DNA from: Bdellovibrionia bacterium
GTDB lineage: Bacteria; Bdellovibrionota; Bdellovibrionia; Bdellovibrionales; JAGQZY01
Length of the DNA: 64,000 nt
Direction: 5' to 3'
NCBI GenBank assembly: GCA_030424715.1
Contig: JAUHWH010000002.1
Span: forward strand, 273,080 to 337,079
Part shown: piece after piece, positions 1 to 8,354 of the stretch
Position numbering within the stretch: position 1 is the first letter of the stretch
Layout: each line of letters starts with the position of its first letter
Program-made: the position numbers and the translations under genes
The notes under the pieces: model-generated
Seen by the model: only the letters and a program-made list of their open reading frames with translations
What the model was told of the DNA's origin: nothing
The model's database searches: none

Positions 1-161
1 ATTACGAGCAGCAAGTTTCCAAAAGTTTTTGAAGTCCAGCGTTTCATAAAACCGGTCGCTTTCGTTATAGATTTCTAATTTTGTACTGTTTCGGGTAACA
101 CAAGTCCAGCCCGTTGTGTCAAGATTGCGTTAAGATAATCGACCGTGGCTTTGTAAGTCAT
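1..161 (-). pseudogene. 5' part of an unrecognised gene, apparently frameshifted
   Basis: On the minus strand an ATG at 161-159 lies 8 bases after AAGGAG and opens 28 codons (MTYKATVDYLNAI...) that end at TAG, 77-75. From base 123 to the window edge another frame is open for 41 codons and looks strongly protein-like (LDTTGWTCVTRN, then KLEIYNESDRFYE). That frame has no start of its own because TAA lies at 132-130. Joining the two by a one-base shift near 123-126 gives one plausible protein. It could be a real frameshift mutation, programmed slippage or a base-call error. I do not recognise the family, and the 3' end is outside the window. Confidence 0.4.
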
Positions 162-219
162 AGAGAACACTCCTTTTCTAGAGTCTTGCTATCTCAAGAT
201 GGCCAAAGTAACTTGAAGC

Positions 220-1287
220 GTGGACCCGATTTCTCAGAAAGTTATTCATATTGATATGGACTGCTTTTACGCAGCCGTCGAGATGCGTGACCGCCCTGAT
301 CTCCGAGATCGCCCCATGGCGGTTGGGGGGCGACCTGAATCTCGAGGCGTCATCACGACCTGTAACTACAAAGCTCGTGATTTTGGCGTCCATTCGGCTC
401 TTTCGTCGCGGGAGGCCTTAAGGCGCTGCCCCGATCTGGTCATTCTCCCCACTCGTTTTTCAAAATACAAAGAAGTGAGCCGGGCCATTCGTGCCATATT
501 CGATCGGTTCTCCGAGACCGTCGAGCCCATTTCTCTGGATGAGGCTTATCTCGATGTCACAAATAACCGTCAGTTCGATGGCAACGCCACCCAAACAGCG
601 CGCGCGATCCGCGCCGAGATCGAAAGCTCCTTAGGGCTCACCGCGTCCGCTGGGATTTCTAATAGTAAGTTTTTGGCAAAGATCGCAAGTGATTGGAAAA
701 AGCCCAACAACCAGTTCACCATCGCGCCGCCAGAGATCCCAGCATTTATGAAGAATCTTCCCGTGCAAAAAATACCGGGAGTCGGTAAAGCAACGCTAGC
801 GAAAATGCACAAGCTCGATATCCTTAATTGCCAAGATCTCCAGGCGTTGTCGGTTCAACAACTCACTCACCAATTTGGTGAATTTGGTATTCGGCTCTTC
901 GATCTCAGCCGAGGCATCGATCATTCAAGGGTTCGAACAGGACGAGCGCGAAAGTCTATTTCCGTTGAAACAACCTTAGCGAAAGATCTGGAACTTTGGG
1001 AAGGCATCGAAAAACACATTCACGCTCTGTTTGATGAACTCATGTTTCGTATGAAAAAATCAAAAGTAGATCCAGAATCCATAAAGTCGATTGGGGTCAA
1101 ATTTAAATCCAGTGAATTTCAGGTCACATCAAAGGAAAGTGCCCGGCCTTGTGACAAAGACAACTTTGTTAAGCTGGCGAAACAACACTTTTTTGATAGC
1201 AATATCTCCGTTCGACTGATTGGCATCGGCTGCAAGCTCAACGTCAAAGAGCCGCAAAAGTCGCGTCATCAGCTACGATTGTTTTAA
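220..1287 (+). CDS. dinB: DNA polymerase IV (Y-family translesion polymerase)
   Basis: Error-prone translesion DNA polymerase of 355 residues, normal length for DinB. The N-terminal catalytic motif HIDMDCFYAAVE carries D12, and SLDEAYLD carries D107 and E108; these are the expected metal-binding acids. A helix-hairpin-helix (IPGVGKATLAK, about residue 187) and the little-finger domain follow. The protein ends in QLRLF, a good match to the clamp-binding pentapeptide, so it should dock on the replicative sliding clamp. The GTG at 220 is the only plausible start, because an ATG at 199 runs into TGA after five codons; no strong ribosome binding site is visible. The 3' end overlaps the convergent pdxJ by 15 bases. 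No SOS operator was recognised upstream. Confidence 0.96.
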   Translation: MDPISQKVIHIDMDCFYAAVEMRDRPDLRDRPMAVGGRPESRGVITTCNYKARDFGVHSALSSREALRRCPDLVILPTRFSKYKEVSRAIRAIFDRFSETVEPISLDEAYLDVTNNRQFDGNATQTARAIRAEIESSLGLTASAGISNSKFLAKIASDWKKPNNQFTIAPPEIPAFMKNLPVQKIPGVGKATLAKMHKLDILNCQDLQALSVQQLTHQFGEFGIRLFDLSRGIDHSRVRTGRARKSISVETTLAKDLELWEGIEKHIHALFDELMFRMKKSKVDPESIKSIGVKFKSSEFQVTSKESARPCDKDNFVKLAKQHFFDSNISVRLIGIGCKLNVKEPQKSRHQLRLF

Positions 1288-2004
1288 ACAATCTAAATAC
1301 AAGGCGATGGTCTTTTCCCACCCGTAATGAAGAGCGTCGCAAACCAGGGCGTGACCAATCGACACTTCTTTAAGCTCCGGAATATTTTCTGCAAAATGGG
1401 CCAAATTATCCAGATTCAGGTCGTGACCGGCATTCACACCCAGTCCCATCGAGTGGGCGAGCTGAGCGCAATTTTGAAACACGCTCAAAACCTCAGCCAC
1501 CGTCTCTTCGGCATGGGCGACTGCGTAGGACTCTGTGTACATTTCAATACGATCAGCTCCCATATCTCTCAACGCGAGTAGTTCTTTGGTGTTGATTTCG
1601 TGGGGGTCTACAAATAGTGAAACTCGAATGCCCGCGCCCTTTAAGCGAGAGATTGTCGACGCCAGAAACTCCTCGTTACCAAAAACCTTCCAGCCCGCAT
1701 TCGAAGTGAGCACGTCGGGAGGGTCCGGTACAAGAGTGCACTGCCGGGGTTCAATCTCGCAGACTTTTTCAAGAAACTCGTCACTGGGGAAACCCTCAAT
1801 GTTGAGTTCCACAGAGATGTTATCTTTAAGCTCCAAGACGTCAGGCCACCGTATATGACGGCCATCCGGACGAGGGTGAACCGTGATTCCCTGGGCGCCG
1901 AAGCTTATGATTTTAAGAGACTCTTGCAGGACGTTGGGCCGGTCTCCGCCTCGGGCATTGCGCAGAGTTGCTACTTTATTAACGTTAACACTTAAAATGG
2001 ACAC
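1273..2004 (-). CDS. pdxJ: Pyridoxine 5'-phosphate synthase
   Basis: Cytoplasmic TIM-barrel enzyme that condenses 1-deoxy-D-xylulose 5-phosphate with 3-amino-1-hydroxyacetone phosphate in the last ring-forming step of the DXP-dependent vitamin B6 pathway. The 243-residue length is typical. Recognisable family blocks are the N-terminal VNVNKVATLRNARGG, the phosphate/substrate segment ITVHPRPDGRHI, VELNIEG, and the C-terminal NAGHDLNLDNL and SIGHALVCDAL. The start is a GTG (2004-2002) without a clear Shine-Dalgarno sequence. It is convergent with dinB and stands alone, with a 74-base spacer from the divergent signalling gene at 2079. Confidence 0.96.
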   Translation of the reverse strand: MSILSVNVNKVATLRNARGGDRPNVLQESLKIISFGAQGITVHPRPDGRHIRWPDVLELKDNISVELNIEGFPSDEFLEKVCEIEPRQCTLVPDPPDVLTSNAGWKVFGNEEFLASTISRLKGAGIRVSLFVDPHEINTKELLALRDMGADRIEMYTESYAVAHAEETVAEVLSVFQNCAQLAHSMGLGVNAGHDLNLDNLAHFAENIPELKEVSIGHALVCDALHYGWEKTIALYLDCLKQS

Positions 2005-2078
2005 AAAAAGTAACTAAAACAGAATTTAATAGAATACAATCACTAAAGCCTTACCCCAGTGATTCCGATAGTATATGA

Positions 2079-5000
2079 ATGGAGCTGGCTGAAAAAAGAG
2101 CTCATTTTAGGGAAAACTCTTCACCTTTTTTGACCCCACTGCGAGTGATCTTAGTGGAACCAAAAGGTCAGCGCACTCCTGTAGAAATTATCAACTACCA
2201 TTTCAAAGGTGCTTGTTTTAAAACCACCGAAGGAAACTTAGACGCTCTCAACGAATCCAACACCCTGAAATTCTACATCGGAAATAAAGAGATACCAGAA
2301 AAGATCACTCACCGTATTGTGTGGGAAACCGTAGAAAAAAACGGGATGTTCGGCGTCGAGTTCACCGGCCTCTCCGCTTTTCACCTCGAGCGGGCCTCTC
2401 GATTCGACAGTCACAAAATAAACGTGCCCGTGCTTCACTGTAAGGACCCGCTGGACCCCAATCGAGTGATTTACTTCAAGGTGAGAAATCTCTCGAAGAC
2501 AGGTCTGCGCCTTAGCACATCGCTCACCAACAAGCACATCTTTCCAGGAATGGAGCTGATAGACGCCAATCTCACCATCCCTGGGGTTGGAGAAACCAGA
2601 CTCAACCTTTACATCGAAAATTGCAAAACCGAAAAAGACTCTATGGAAGCAGAGTACGGTGTTTCCATTCACAACCCATCCAATGAGTTTCTAGAATTGG
2701 CGGCCCACTACGTCTCCAATCTGGCAACCATCAAAAAAAATGAAAAAAGACTAGAGACTCTTGAATCCGCGCAGATGCTGAGCAAAAAACTAAGTGCCCA
2801 TCTCACAATTCAAATTATCGATTCTCCAGAAGAATATGAGAAAGTTTTGAAACTGCGGTTTTTAGGCTATCGAAAAGCCAAAAAAACCAGCTCTGATATG
2901 ACCTTTCGAGATATGGGAGAGGGCCTTAAGACTGAAGGCTTTGTGTTGGCCGCCTATCTCGCCGGCGAATTGGTGGCCAGTTGCGAATTTAGAATGAGCA
3001 AATTTCACGAACTGGTTTTAAGTAAAAAGCTTGATTTGTCGGCCTTCCCACAAGTGAATACCGATCACCTTTCAGAAATCAACAAGCTGGTTGTTCATCC
3101 AAAAGCCAAGGGTACTGACATTGTTCTCGGGATTTTTCAGAAAATCCATTCCATAGCGATTATCAACGGAACACCCGATGGCATTATTCTGTCTGAACCG
3201 AAATTGGTCTCCCTCTACGAAAGACTTGGCTTTCATAAGCTGAACTTCCAAATGGATCACCCTAAAAAGAAAAACATGAAGCTGGAGCTGATGCTCATTA
3301 AAGGGCAAGCCTATTCAGACTCCACTGGAATGAATCCTTACGCCTGGTCGGTGGCGTTTGAACTGAGCCATCAGTTCTTCTCAAATATTGGAGTTCAAAC
3401 CCAGGTCAATTTTAATATCAAACAACGCCTTGTAAAATCACTAACAAAGCATTATCTCAACTTCTCAAAACGCCGTAAAAAAGTTGACAAAACTCCGCTG
3501 AAAGCCTCCCCCAAAACCAAGAGCCAGCAACACAGCCGGGACGTCAGTGACCCCAGGTGGACGAAACAGCACATCAATGCCACTGTGTTTCTACCCTACA
3601 TCCTCGAATCAGAAGTCCTGATCGGCGTCAACAAGACTAACGAAATCCTGAATCATTTCGGTTTCGAAAAAAGCTACTTTAAAAAGTTAAGCAACTGGGT
3701 AAGCATTGACTTTTTCGATGGTTTTCTTGAAGCCTTCACAAAACTGGGTGACCCCTACACCCTGAATCGAAACGCAGGATACCGGGCCACCAGCAAAGAG
3801 ATTCTCGGTGCAAACTACTTTATAATGAAGCACTTTTTCTCTCCTCGTGTGGCCTTTAAAGCTTTTGAGCGATATTTACCCAAATTCAATAAGACGCGAG
3901 TCTATAAAGTCACGGAATCTGGTCTTAACCACTGCCGAATCACAATATCGAATCTTGATCGGTCGTTGATCCCAAAAAGTCACTCCACCCGAGAAAACTG
4001 GATCGCCCTACTGGACGCCTACGTGCGAGTTCTAACGGGCAAACCTGCGAAGATTGAAGTGATTCGATCGACTTTTGACGGCGACTCTCACTGTGAGTAC
4101 TTGGTGCGCTGGAAGACGCCTTTTTTTAAAAACCGGCTTTTTATACTCGCTGCCTTCTTGGTCAGTTTCTTCGTGTTTAGGGAAGACATTCTTCGGTTCC
4201 TTAACATTAAAATGTCCATTGAGACCATCGCGATTGCTGTTTCCTGTACTATTTTTACCTTGTCTTTTACGGCGTGGGTCCGGACCAAAAGAAAGTACCA
4301 GGACATCTTAGAGTCCATGCACGATTTCGAGCAAAATGCAGACATAAAATATCGGGAGCTTCAAGCGTCAAAACATATCCTAGAAAAAAACTACCAGGAA
4401 GGACGCCTGCTTGACTCGATCAACCGCAAGATTCAAACCGCCGAGGATCTCAGCGAGACCCTGCAAGTCGCACTCGAGAGTATCTGCAGTAACTTTGGCT
4501 TTAAGCGAGCCTTTATTATGATTATTGATGAAGAATCACAGGTCCTAAGAACAGCCGCGGTGCAAGGAGCACAAGACACCGTTACTGACTTGTGGCGCTT
4601 TCAAGTCGATGTCTCCAGTCGGCGAGACAACCCGGCCCTCCTCTCTTCGGTGTTTCACACCGGTCAATCAGTGGTCATCAATGATATCGCGAACCATCTT
4701 TTCCATCTGAACGAAACTTCACGCATTCTTATCAAAAAGCTCAATGTGACGGGGTTCTCAATGGTGCCGATTCCTTCTGAGAGTAAGAGTTGGGGTGTGC
4801 TTGTTGCCGACAAAGGCGATTCAAAAGAAGAAATCACCAGAAGAGAGCTGGTCTCGATGAAGCGAATTTCGCAATCCATCGGCCTGGCTCTCGACAAAAA
4901 GTCGAAGTTGGATTCTGAAATCACCACACGGAAAATATTTCAAAAGTATGTTCCCGCTTGGTTGGTCGACGAAACTTTAAAAAACAGAGAGCCAGAGCTT

Positions 5001-5579
5001 GGTGGTAAAACCAAACAAGCCATATGCCTCTTTTTAGATATACGAAATTTTACATATATCTCATCAGTCTTGCCTCCCGAGGTGCTCGTGGAAATGCTTA
5101 ATGATGTGTACCACAGTCTGCAAGAGACGGTCTCCGAGCACAAAGGAGTGATCGATAAATTTCTTGGTGACGGCGCTCTGGTCACCTGGGGTGTTTACCC
5201 CTGGTCTCCAATGGATGCGGACCTGGCTCTTGGCGCGGTCTTCGCTTTTCTTGAAAATCTCGAAGAACTCAACAAAAAGTTGCAACCGAAAGGGATTCCT
5301 CGGATCGAAGTGGGCGTTGGAATTCACAAGGGCCCAGTTATCGCCGGAAACATTGGTTCGAGCGAGCGTATGGAATTCACCGTTATTGGGTCGACCGTCA
5401 ATATGGCAGCTCGCCTGGAACAATTGACCAAAAAGTTTGACGCTCATATTGTGGTCTCTGAAGATGTTATTGATTTCGAGACCTTGTCGAAAGACTGGAC
5501 CGTGCATAAGAAGATTCAAATTCGTGGTATCGTCGAAAAACAAGACGTCGCCTGTCTCACGCATAAAAAGGGAGCTTAA
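2079..5579 (+). CDS. PilZ-PilZ / N-acyltransferase / V4R-like / TM / GAF / adenylate cyclase fusion protein
   Basis: A 1166-residue multidomain protein. Residues 1-100 look like a PilZ domain (RAHFR fits RxxxR, then a degenerate NYHFKG). Residues 105-210 look like a second PilZ (RNLSKTG fits NxSxxG). Residues 240-405 resemble the FeeM-type N-acyl amino acid synthase branch of the GNAT fold (LKLRFLGYRKA, SEINKLVVHPKAKG, SLYERLGF). Residues 500-690 resemble a V4R-type ligand domain ending GDSHCEYLVRW. Two membrane segments (about 686-705 and 713-734) and a short coiled coil lead to a GAF domain (about 785-940). Residues 980-1150 form a class III cyclase with metal aspartates D987 and D1031, K1027 and T1101 for the base, and N1108/R1112, so it should be active. 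The domain calls are from motifs by eye; the cyclase is the surest. It is probably an inner-membrane hub reading c-di-GMP and other ligands. The ATG at 2079 has no clear ribosome site. Confidence 0.85.
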   Translation: MELAEKRAHFRENSSPFLTPLRVILVEPKGQRTPVEIINYHFKGACFKTTEGNLDALNESNTLKFYIGNKEIPEKITHRIVWETVEKNGMFGVEFTGLSAFHLERASRFDSHKINVPVLHCKDPLDPNRVIYFKVRNLSKTGLRLSTSLTNKHIFPGMELIDANLTIPGVGETRLNLYIENCKTEKDSMEAEYGVSIHNPSNEFLELAAHYVSNLATIKKNEKRLETLESAQMLSKKLSAHLTIQIIDSPEEYEKVLKLRFLGYRKAKKTSSDMTFRDMGEGLKTEGFVLAAYLAGELVASCEFRMSKFHELVLSKKLDLSAFPQVNTDHLSEINKLVVHPKAKGTDIVLGIFQKIHSIAIINGTPDGIILSEPKLVSLYERLGFHKLNFQMDHPKKKNMKLELMLIKGQAYSDSTGMNPYAWSVAFELSHQFFSNIGVQTQVNFNIKQRLVKSLTKHYLNFSKRRKKVDKTPLKASPKTKSQQHSRDVSDPRWTKQHINATVFLPYILESEVLIGVNKTNEILNHFGFEKSYFKKLSNWVSIDFFDGFLEAFTKLGDPYTLNRNAGYRATSKEILGANYFIMKHFFSPRVAFKAFERYLPKFNKTRVYKVTESGLNHCRITISNLDRSLIPKSHSTRENWIALLDAYVRVLTGKPAKIEVIRSTFDGDSHCEYLVRWKTPFFKNRLFILAAFLVSFFVFREDILRFLNIKMSIETIAIAVSCTIFTLSFTAWVRTKRKYQDILESMHDFEQNADIKYRELQASKHILEKNYQEGRLLDSINRKIQTAEDLSETLQVALESICSNFGFKRAFIMIIDEESQVLRTAAVQGAQDTVTDLWRFQVDVSSRRDNPALLSSVFHTGQSVVINDIANHLFHLNETSRILIKKLNVTGFSMVPIPSESKSWGVLVADKGDSKEEITRRELVSMKRISQSIGLALDKKSKLDSEITTRKIFQKYVPAWLVDETLKNREPELGGKTKQAICLFLDIRNFTYISSVLPPEVLVEMLNDVYHSLQETVSEHKGVIDKFLGDGALVTWGVYPWSPMDADLALGAVFAFLENLEELNKKLQPKGIPRIEVGVGIHKGPVIAGNIGSSERMEFTVIGSTVNMAARLEQLTKKFDAHIVVSEDVIDFETLSKDWTVHKKIQIRGIVEKQDVACLTHKKGA

Positions 5580-5580
5580 T

Positions 5581-6222
5581 GTGGAGCAAGTTAAAGAAAA
5601 AATTAGCAAGGCTCAATTGCTTTTTAAAGAGAGAATGATCGCTATTCAGGAACAAGGGGGGCTCACGCGCGAGCGATATATCCGTTTTTTAACGTGCCAG
5701 TACCATTTAACGAAAGGTGTTCAAAGGCATTTCTACAGAATTGCCGCTCACTCTTCGTTGGCTCGCAAAAAACCATTACGGGATTGGTTGGTGCAATTTG
5801 CTCGAGAAGAAGAATTCCATTTTGATATCGCTAAAAAAGATTTAGAGCAGCTCGACAGCCAACCTTTGGAGTGCCCTTTTGATGTAGCCCTCTGGTGGCT
5901 TTATTTTGATTCCGTTGTTGATGAGAGGCCCTACATTCGGCTCGGGGGAACCTGTATCCTCGAGAACATCAGTAACACCAGTTCAGAAGTCATCGATCAA
6001 TCACTGGCAACCAGTGATTTTTTAACAGCACAAAACACTCGTTTTTTGACCATCCACCGTCACGGCCCGAACCTCGATCACGGCAATGAGATCATCAACA
6101 ATCTCGAAGCCAGCCAGCCCGACGAAGACGAATTGCGAGACCTGGAGCTTGGCTGTGAGTATGCCACCAGTTTCTATCTGCGATTTATGAGCTGGATGAT
6201 GACGGGCGAGATAAGTAAATAA
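5581..6222 (+). CDS. Heme-oxygenase-like (TENA/iron-containing redox enzyme type) protein
   Basis: Predicted all-helical 213-residue protein. The start is GTG at 5581, one base after the stop of the upstream cyclase fusion, with GGGAGC just inside that gene, so translation is probably coupled. Helices with RERYIRFLTCQYHL, REEEFHFDI (ExxH) and IHRHGPNLDHGNE are the pattern of heme-oxygenase-like oxidases, which bind a diiron centre with carboxylates and histidines. Known relatives oxidise or cleave amino-acid, fatty-acid or pterin-type substrates. The histidine/aspartate spacing in the last motif is not the textbook HxxxDxxH, so metal binding is uncertain. Coupling to an acyltransferase-cyclase suggests it modifies a ligand or product of that protein; this is inference. 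Its last 38 bases overlap the convergent ATPase gene. Confidence 0.75.
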   Translation: MEQVKEKISKAQLLFKERMIAIQEQGGLTRERYIRFLTCQYHLTKGVQRHFYRIAAHSSLARKKPLRDWLVQFAREEEFHFDIAKKDLEQLDSQPLECPFDVALWWLYFDSVVDERPYIRLGGTCILENISNTSSEVIDQSLATSDFLTAQNTRFLTIHRHGPNLDHGNEIINNLEASQPDEDELRDLELGCEYATSFYLRFMSWMMTGEISK

Positions 6223-6826
6223 TTCGGTCTGAAAACAGCTCCGACTCTTCGCGAGAGTGGGTCACCATCAATGCGGTGATTTGGAGCTGACTGAACAGCT
6301 CTTTGATCTCACCAATTAAGAACTGGGTCTGCTTTGGATCGATGCTGGAAAAGGGTTCATCCATAAGGACGATGTCGGGCTTTAAAGCCAGACAACGGGC
6401 CAACGCCACCTTCTGCCTCTCTCCACCACTCAATTGATAAGGGTGCTTGTCGAGGTGGTCTGAAAGTCCCATGGCCCCACAGAGGCGTTCCGCTTCGTCA
6501 TAGTGAGCCCGCGTCTTACAAGCATAAAAAATGTTTTTCTTCACGCTGACTCTTTCAAACAAGGCGAAGTTTTGGAAAACATAACCCAAGCGTCGATTCC
6601 CCGGAGGGACTTGTTTTCCTTGACCAGAAACCAATTGCTCACGCAGAAAAATCTCGCCAGAGTCCGGCGCCTCTAAGCCCGCGAGCAACCGAAGGAGACT
6701 GGTTTTTCCGCAGCCGCTTTCACCCAGCAAACTGACTTTTTCGCCTCTCTCCAGTTGACAAGAAAAGTTTGAGAGCACGGTGTTGGATCCCCGGGAGAAA
6801 CTCAGGTGACGGCACTCAAGAATCAT
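6185..6826 (-). CDS. fbpC: ABC transporter ATP-binding protein, probably ferric iron uptake
   Basis: Cytoplasmic ATPase subunit of 213 residues. Walker A is GESGCGKTS, the Q-loop region VFQNFALFE is clear, the signature is LSGGERQKVALARC, and Walker B plus catalytic Glu is VLMDEPFSS. An H-loop histidine sits in MVTHSREE. It is shorter than classical FbpC and lacks the C-terminal regulatory domain, which is more like ThiQ. The iron assignment rests on the substrate-binding gene at the head of the operon. Its start overlaps the permease 3' end by 11 bases, and it is the last gene of the operon. Confidence 0.9.
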   Translation of the reverse strand: MILECRHLSFSRGSNTVLSNFSCQLERGEKVSLLGESGCGKTSLLRLLAGLEAPDSGEIFLREQLVSGQGKQVPPGNRRLGYVFQNFALFERVSVKKNIFYACKTRAHYDEAERLCGAMGLSDHLDKHPYQLSGGERQKVALARCLALKPDIVLMDEPFSSIDPKQTQFLIGEIKELFSQLQITALMVTHSREESELFSDRIIYLSRPSSSSS

Positions 6827-8354
6827 AACCAGCCTCTGCGTCTTTGAGATTGATTAGCGCGACAGAAGTCATACCAATCAAAACCAGCATAAGACCTGGC
6901 AATGAGGCCTTCTCCCACTCCCCCTCTGATGTGAAATTAAAGATTTGAATGGAGAGAGTTTGAAACCCACCCGGGGCTAACATAAGAGTTAAGGGCATTT
7001 CTTTCATAACCTCGATCATCACTAAAAGTGTCGCCACACCACAGGAAGACCGGAGGTAGGGAAAAAGAAACAACCGAATACGGCGCCACCAAGGCACTTG
7101 AAAAACATCCGAAATTTCAAAGAGCTCTTTTGGCAAAAATTGCACGGCGTCACTCAAGGGCCTCATCGCTGCGGTCAAAAACTTGTGGGACAAGGCCAGA
7201 ACAAGGCCCACCAGCAAAACCGTCTCGGTGACGTTGGAAACCAGGGCCAGTAGAACCGCGTAGACTGCCACGGCCAGAATGCTTCCCGGAAGACTGTAAC
7301 CCACCGTTGAAAAGACAACCCACAGACGTGGGTTTTGGCGAGTTTGCCGCAACCAAACCAAGAGAGTCACCGAAAAGCCCACCACAAGAATTCCAACCAC
7401 AGCTCCCAAAGCCATGGTTTTTATGGCGAGGGCTGCTGCTTTTACCCATAGTTGGAAACTCTGGAGTTGCACCACCCAAAACAGGATCTGCAAGCAGGGA
7501 TAGACAAAAGCCAGAAGGATATAGAAGAAAAGCAAACACAGTAGCGCTTTCATAGAAAAGGGTAAGGACGACTGAGGGCGCAAGGGATCTCGCCCCGAGC
7601 TCACCGGCTCTCGCGAAAACGTTTTAAAGAGAAACTCTATGACCAAAAATAATAAAATCACCCCCGAGTACTTCAGCGAGATCTGTACGGCCCCCGCAAA
7701 AGAGAACAGATCAAACCACATTTTATAAATCATAGTCGTCATCACCGGCACATTGACAATAGAGGCCGCACCAAAATCAGATAAAGTTTCAAACATCACT
7801 AATATTTGAGCCGAAATCAAGAAAGGCAACAAGCGAGGCCAAGTGCTGTATCGGAAAAATAGCCAACGTCCCCCCTGCAAAAGAGATTCTGTTTCTCGCT
7901 CACTTTGCGTCATGCTTTGCAGACCAAGACTGGAGAAGTAGTAGACATAGGGAGTCAGGGCTAAGCTGAGGACAAAAACAAGAAACCAAACCGCGCCTTG
8001 AATCTCGAAAAAAGCCGACCATTCGGTCGCGGGGCCGAAAGCACCTAGATAAATAAAAGCCAAAACATAGGCCGGAAAAGCCAGAGGCATCAACAAGAGG
8101 CCGTGTAATATTCTCTTGTAGGGGTATTCATAAAAAGTGTGAAACAGGGCAAAGGCAACCCCCAAGAGGCTCGAAGACAACACCACACCCATTCCAAGCA
8201 AGAGAGTGTTTCGTTGGGCTAACGAAAACAAATCGGCACTAATAGGCTCAGCCTCATCAGCTAAAAAAAATAGCGCAATGAGGGGCAAAAGAAGAATGAA
8301 GCCAAACACTGCCACCCATCCCCCCCTCGAGTTTCCTTTCCGATAGCCAGTCAT
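6816..8354 (-). CDS. fbpB: Iron(III) ABC transporter permease, two fused halves
   Basis: A 512-residue inner-membrane protein with about twelve hydrophobic segments in two similar halves, the usual layout of FbpB/ThiP-type permeases. Each half has an EAA-like cytoplasmic loop that docks on the ATPase: LLQGGRWLFFRYSTWPRLLP in the first half and FEISDVFQVPWWRR in the second. The start codon overlaps the stop of the binding-protein gene by one base (TAATG), a sign of translational coupling. It would pass ferric ion from the periplasmic binding protein into the cytoplasm. Confidence 0.9.
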   Translation of the reverse strand: MTGYRKGNSRGGWVAVFGFILLLPLIALFFLADEAEPISADLFSLAQRNTLLLGMGVVLSSSLLGVAFALFHTFYEYPYKRILHGLLLMPLAFPAYVLAFIYLGAFGPATEWSAFFEIQGAVWFLVFVLSLALTPYVYYFSSLGLQSMTQSERETESLLQGGRWLFFRYSTWPRLLPFLISAQILVMFETLSDFGAASIVNVPVMTTMIYKMWFDLFSFAGAVQISLKYSGVILLFLVIEFLFKTFSREPVSSGRDPLRPQSSLPFSMKALLCLLFFYILLAFVYPCLQILFWVVQLQSFQLWVKAAALAIKTMALGAVVGILVVGFSVTLLVWLRQTRQNPRLWVVFSTVGYSLPGSILAVAVYAVLLALVSNVTETVLLVGLVLALSHKFLTAAMRPLSDAVQFLPKELFEISDVFQVPWWRRIRLFLFPYLRSSCGVATLLVMIEVMKEMPLTLMLAPGGFQTLSIQIFNFTSEGEWEKASLPGLMLVLIGMTSVALINLKDAEAGYDS

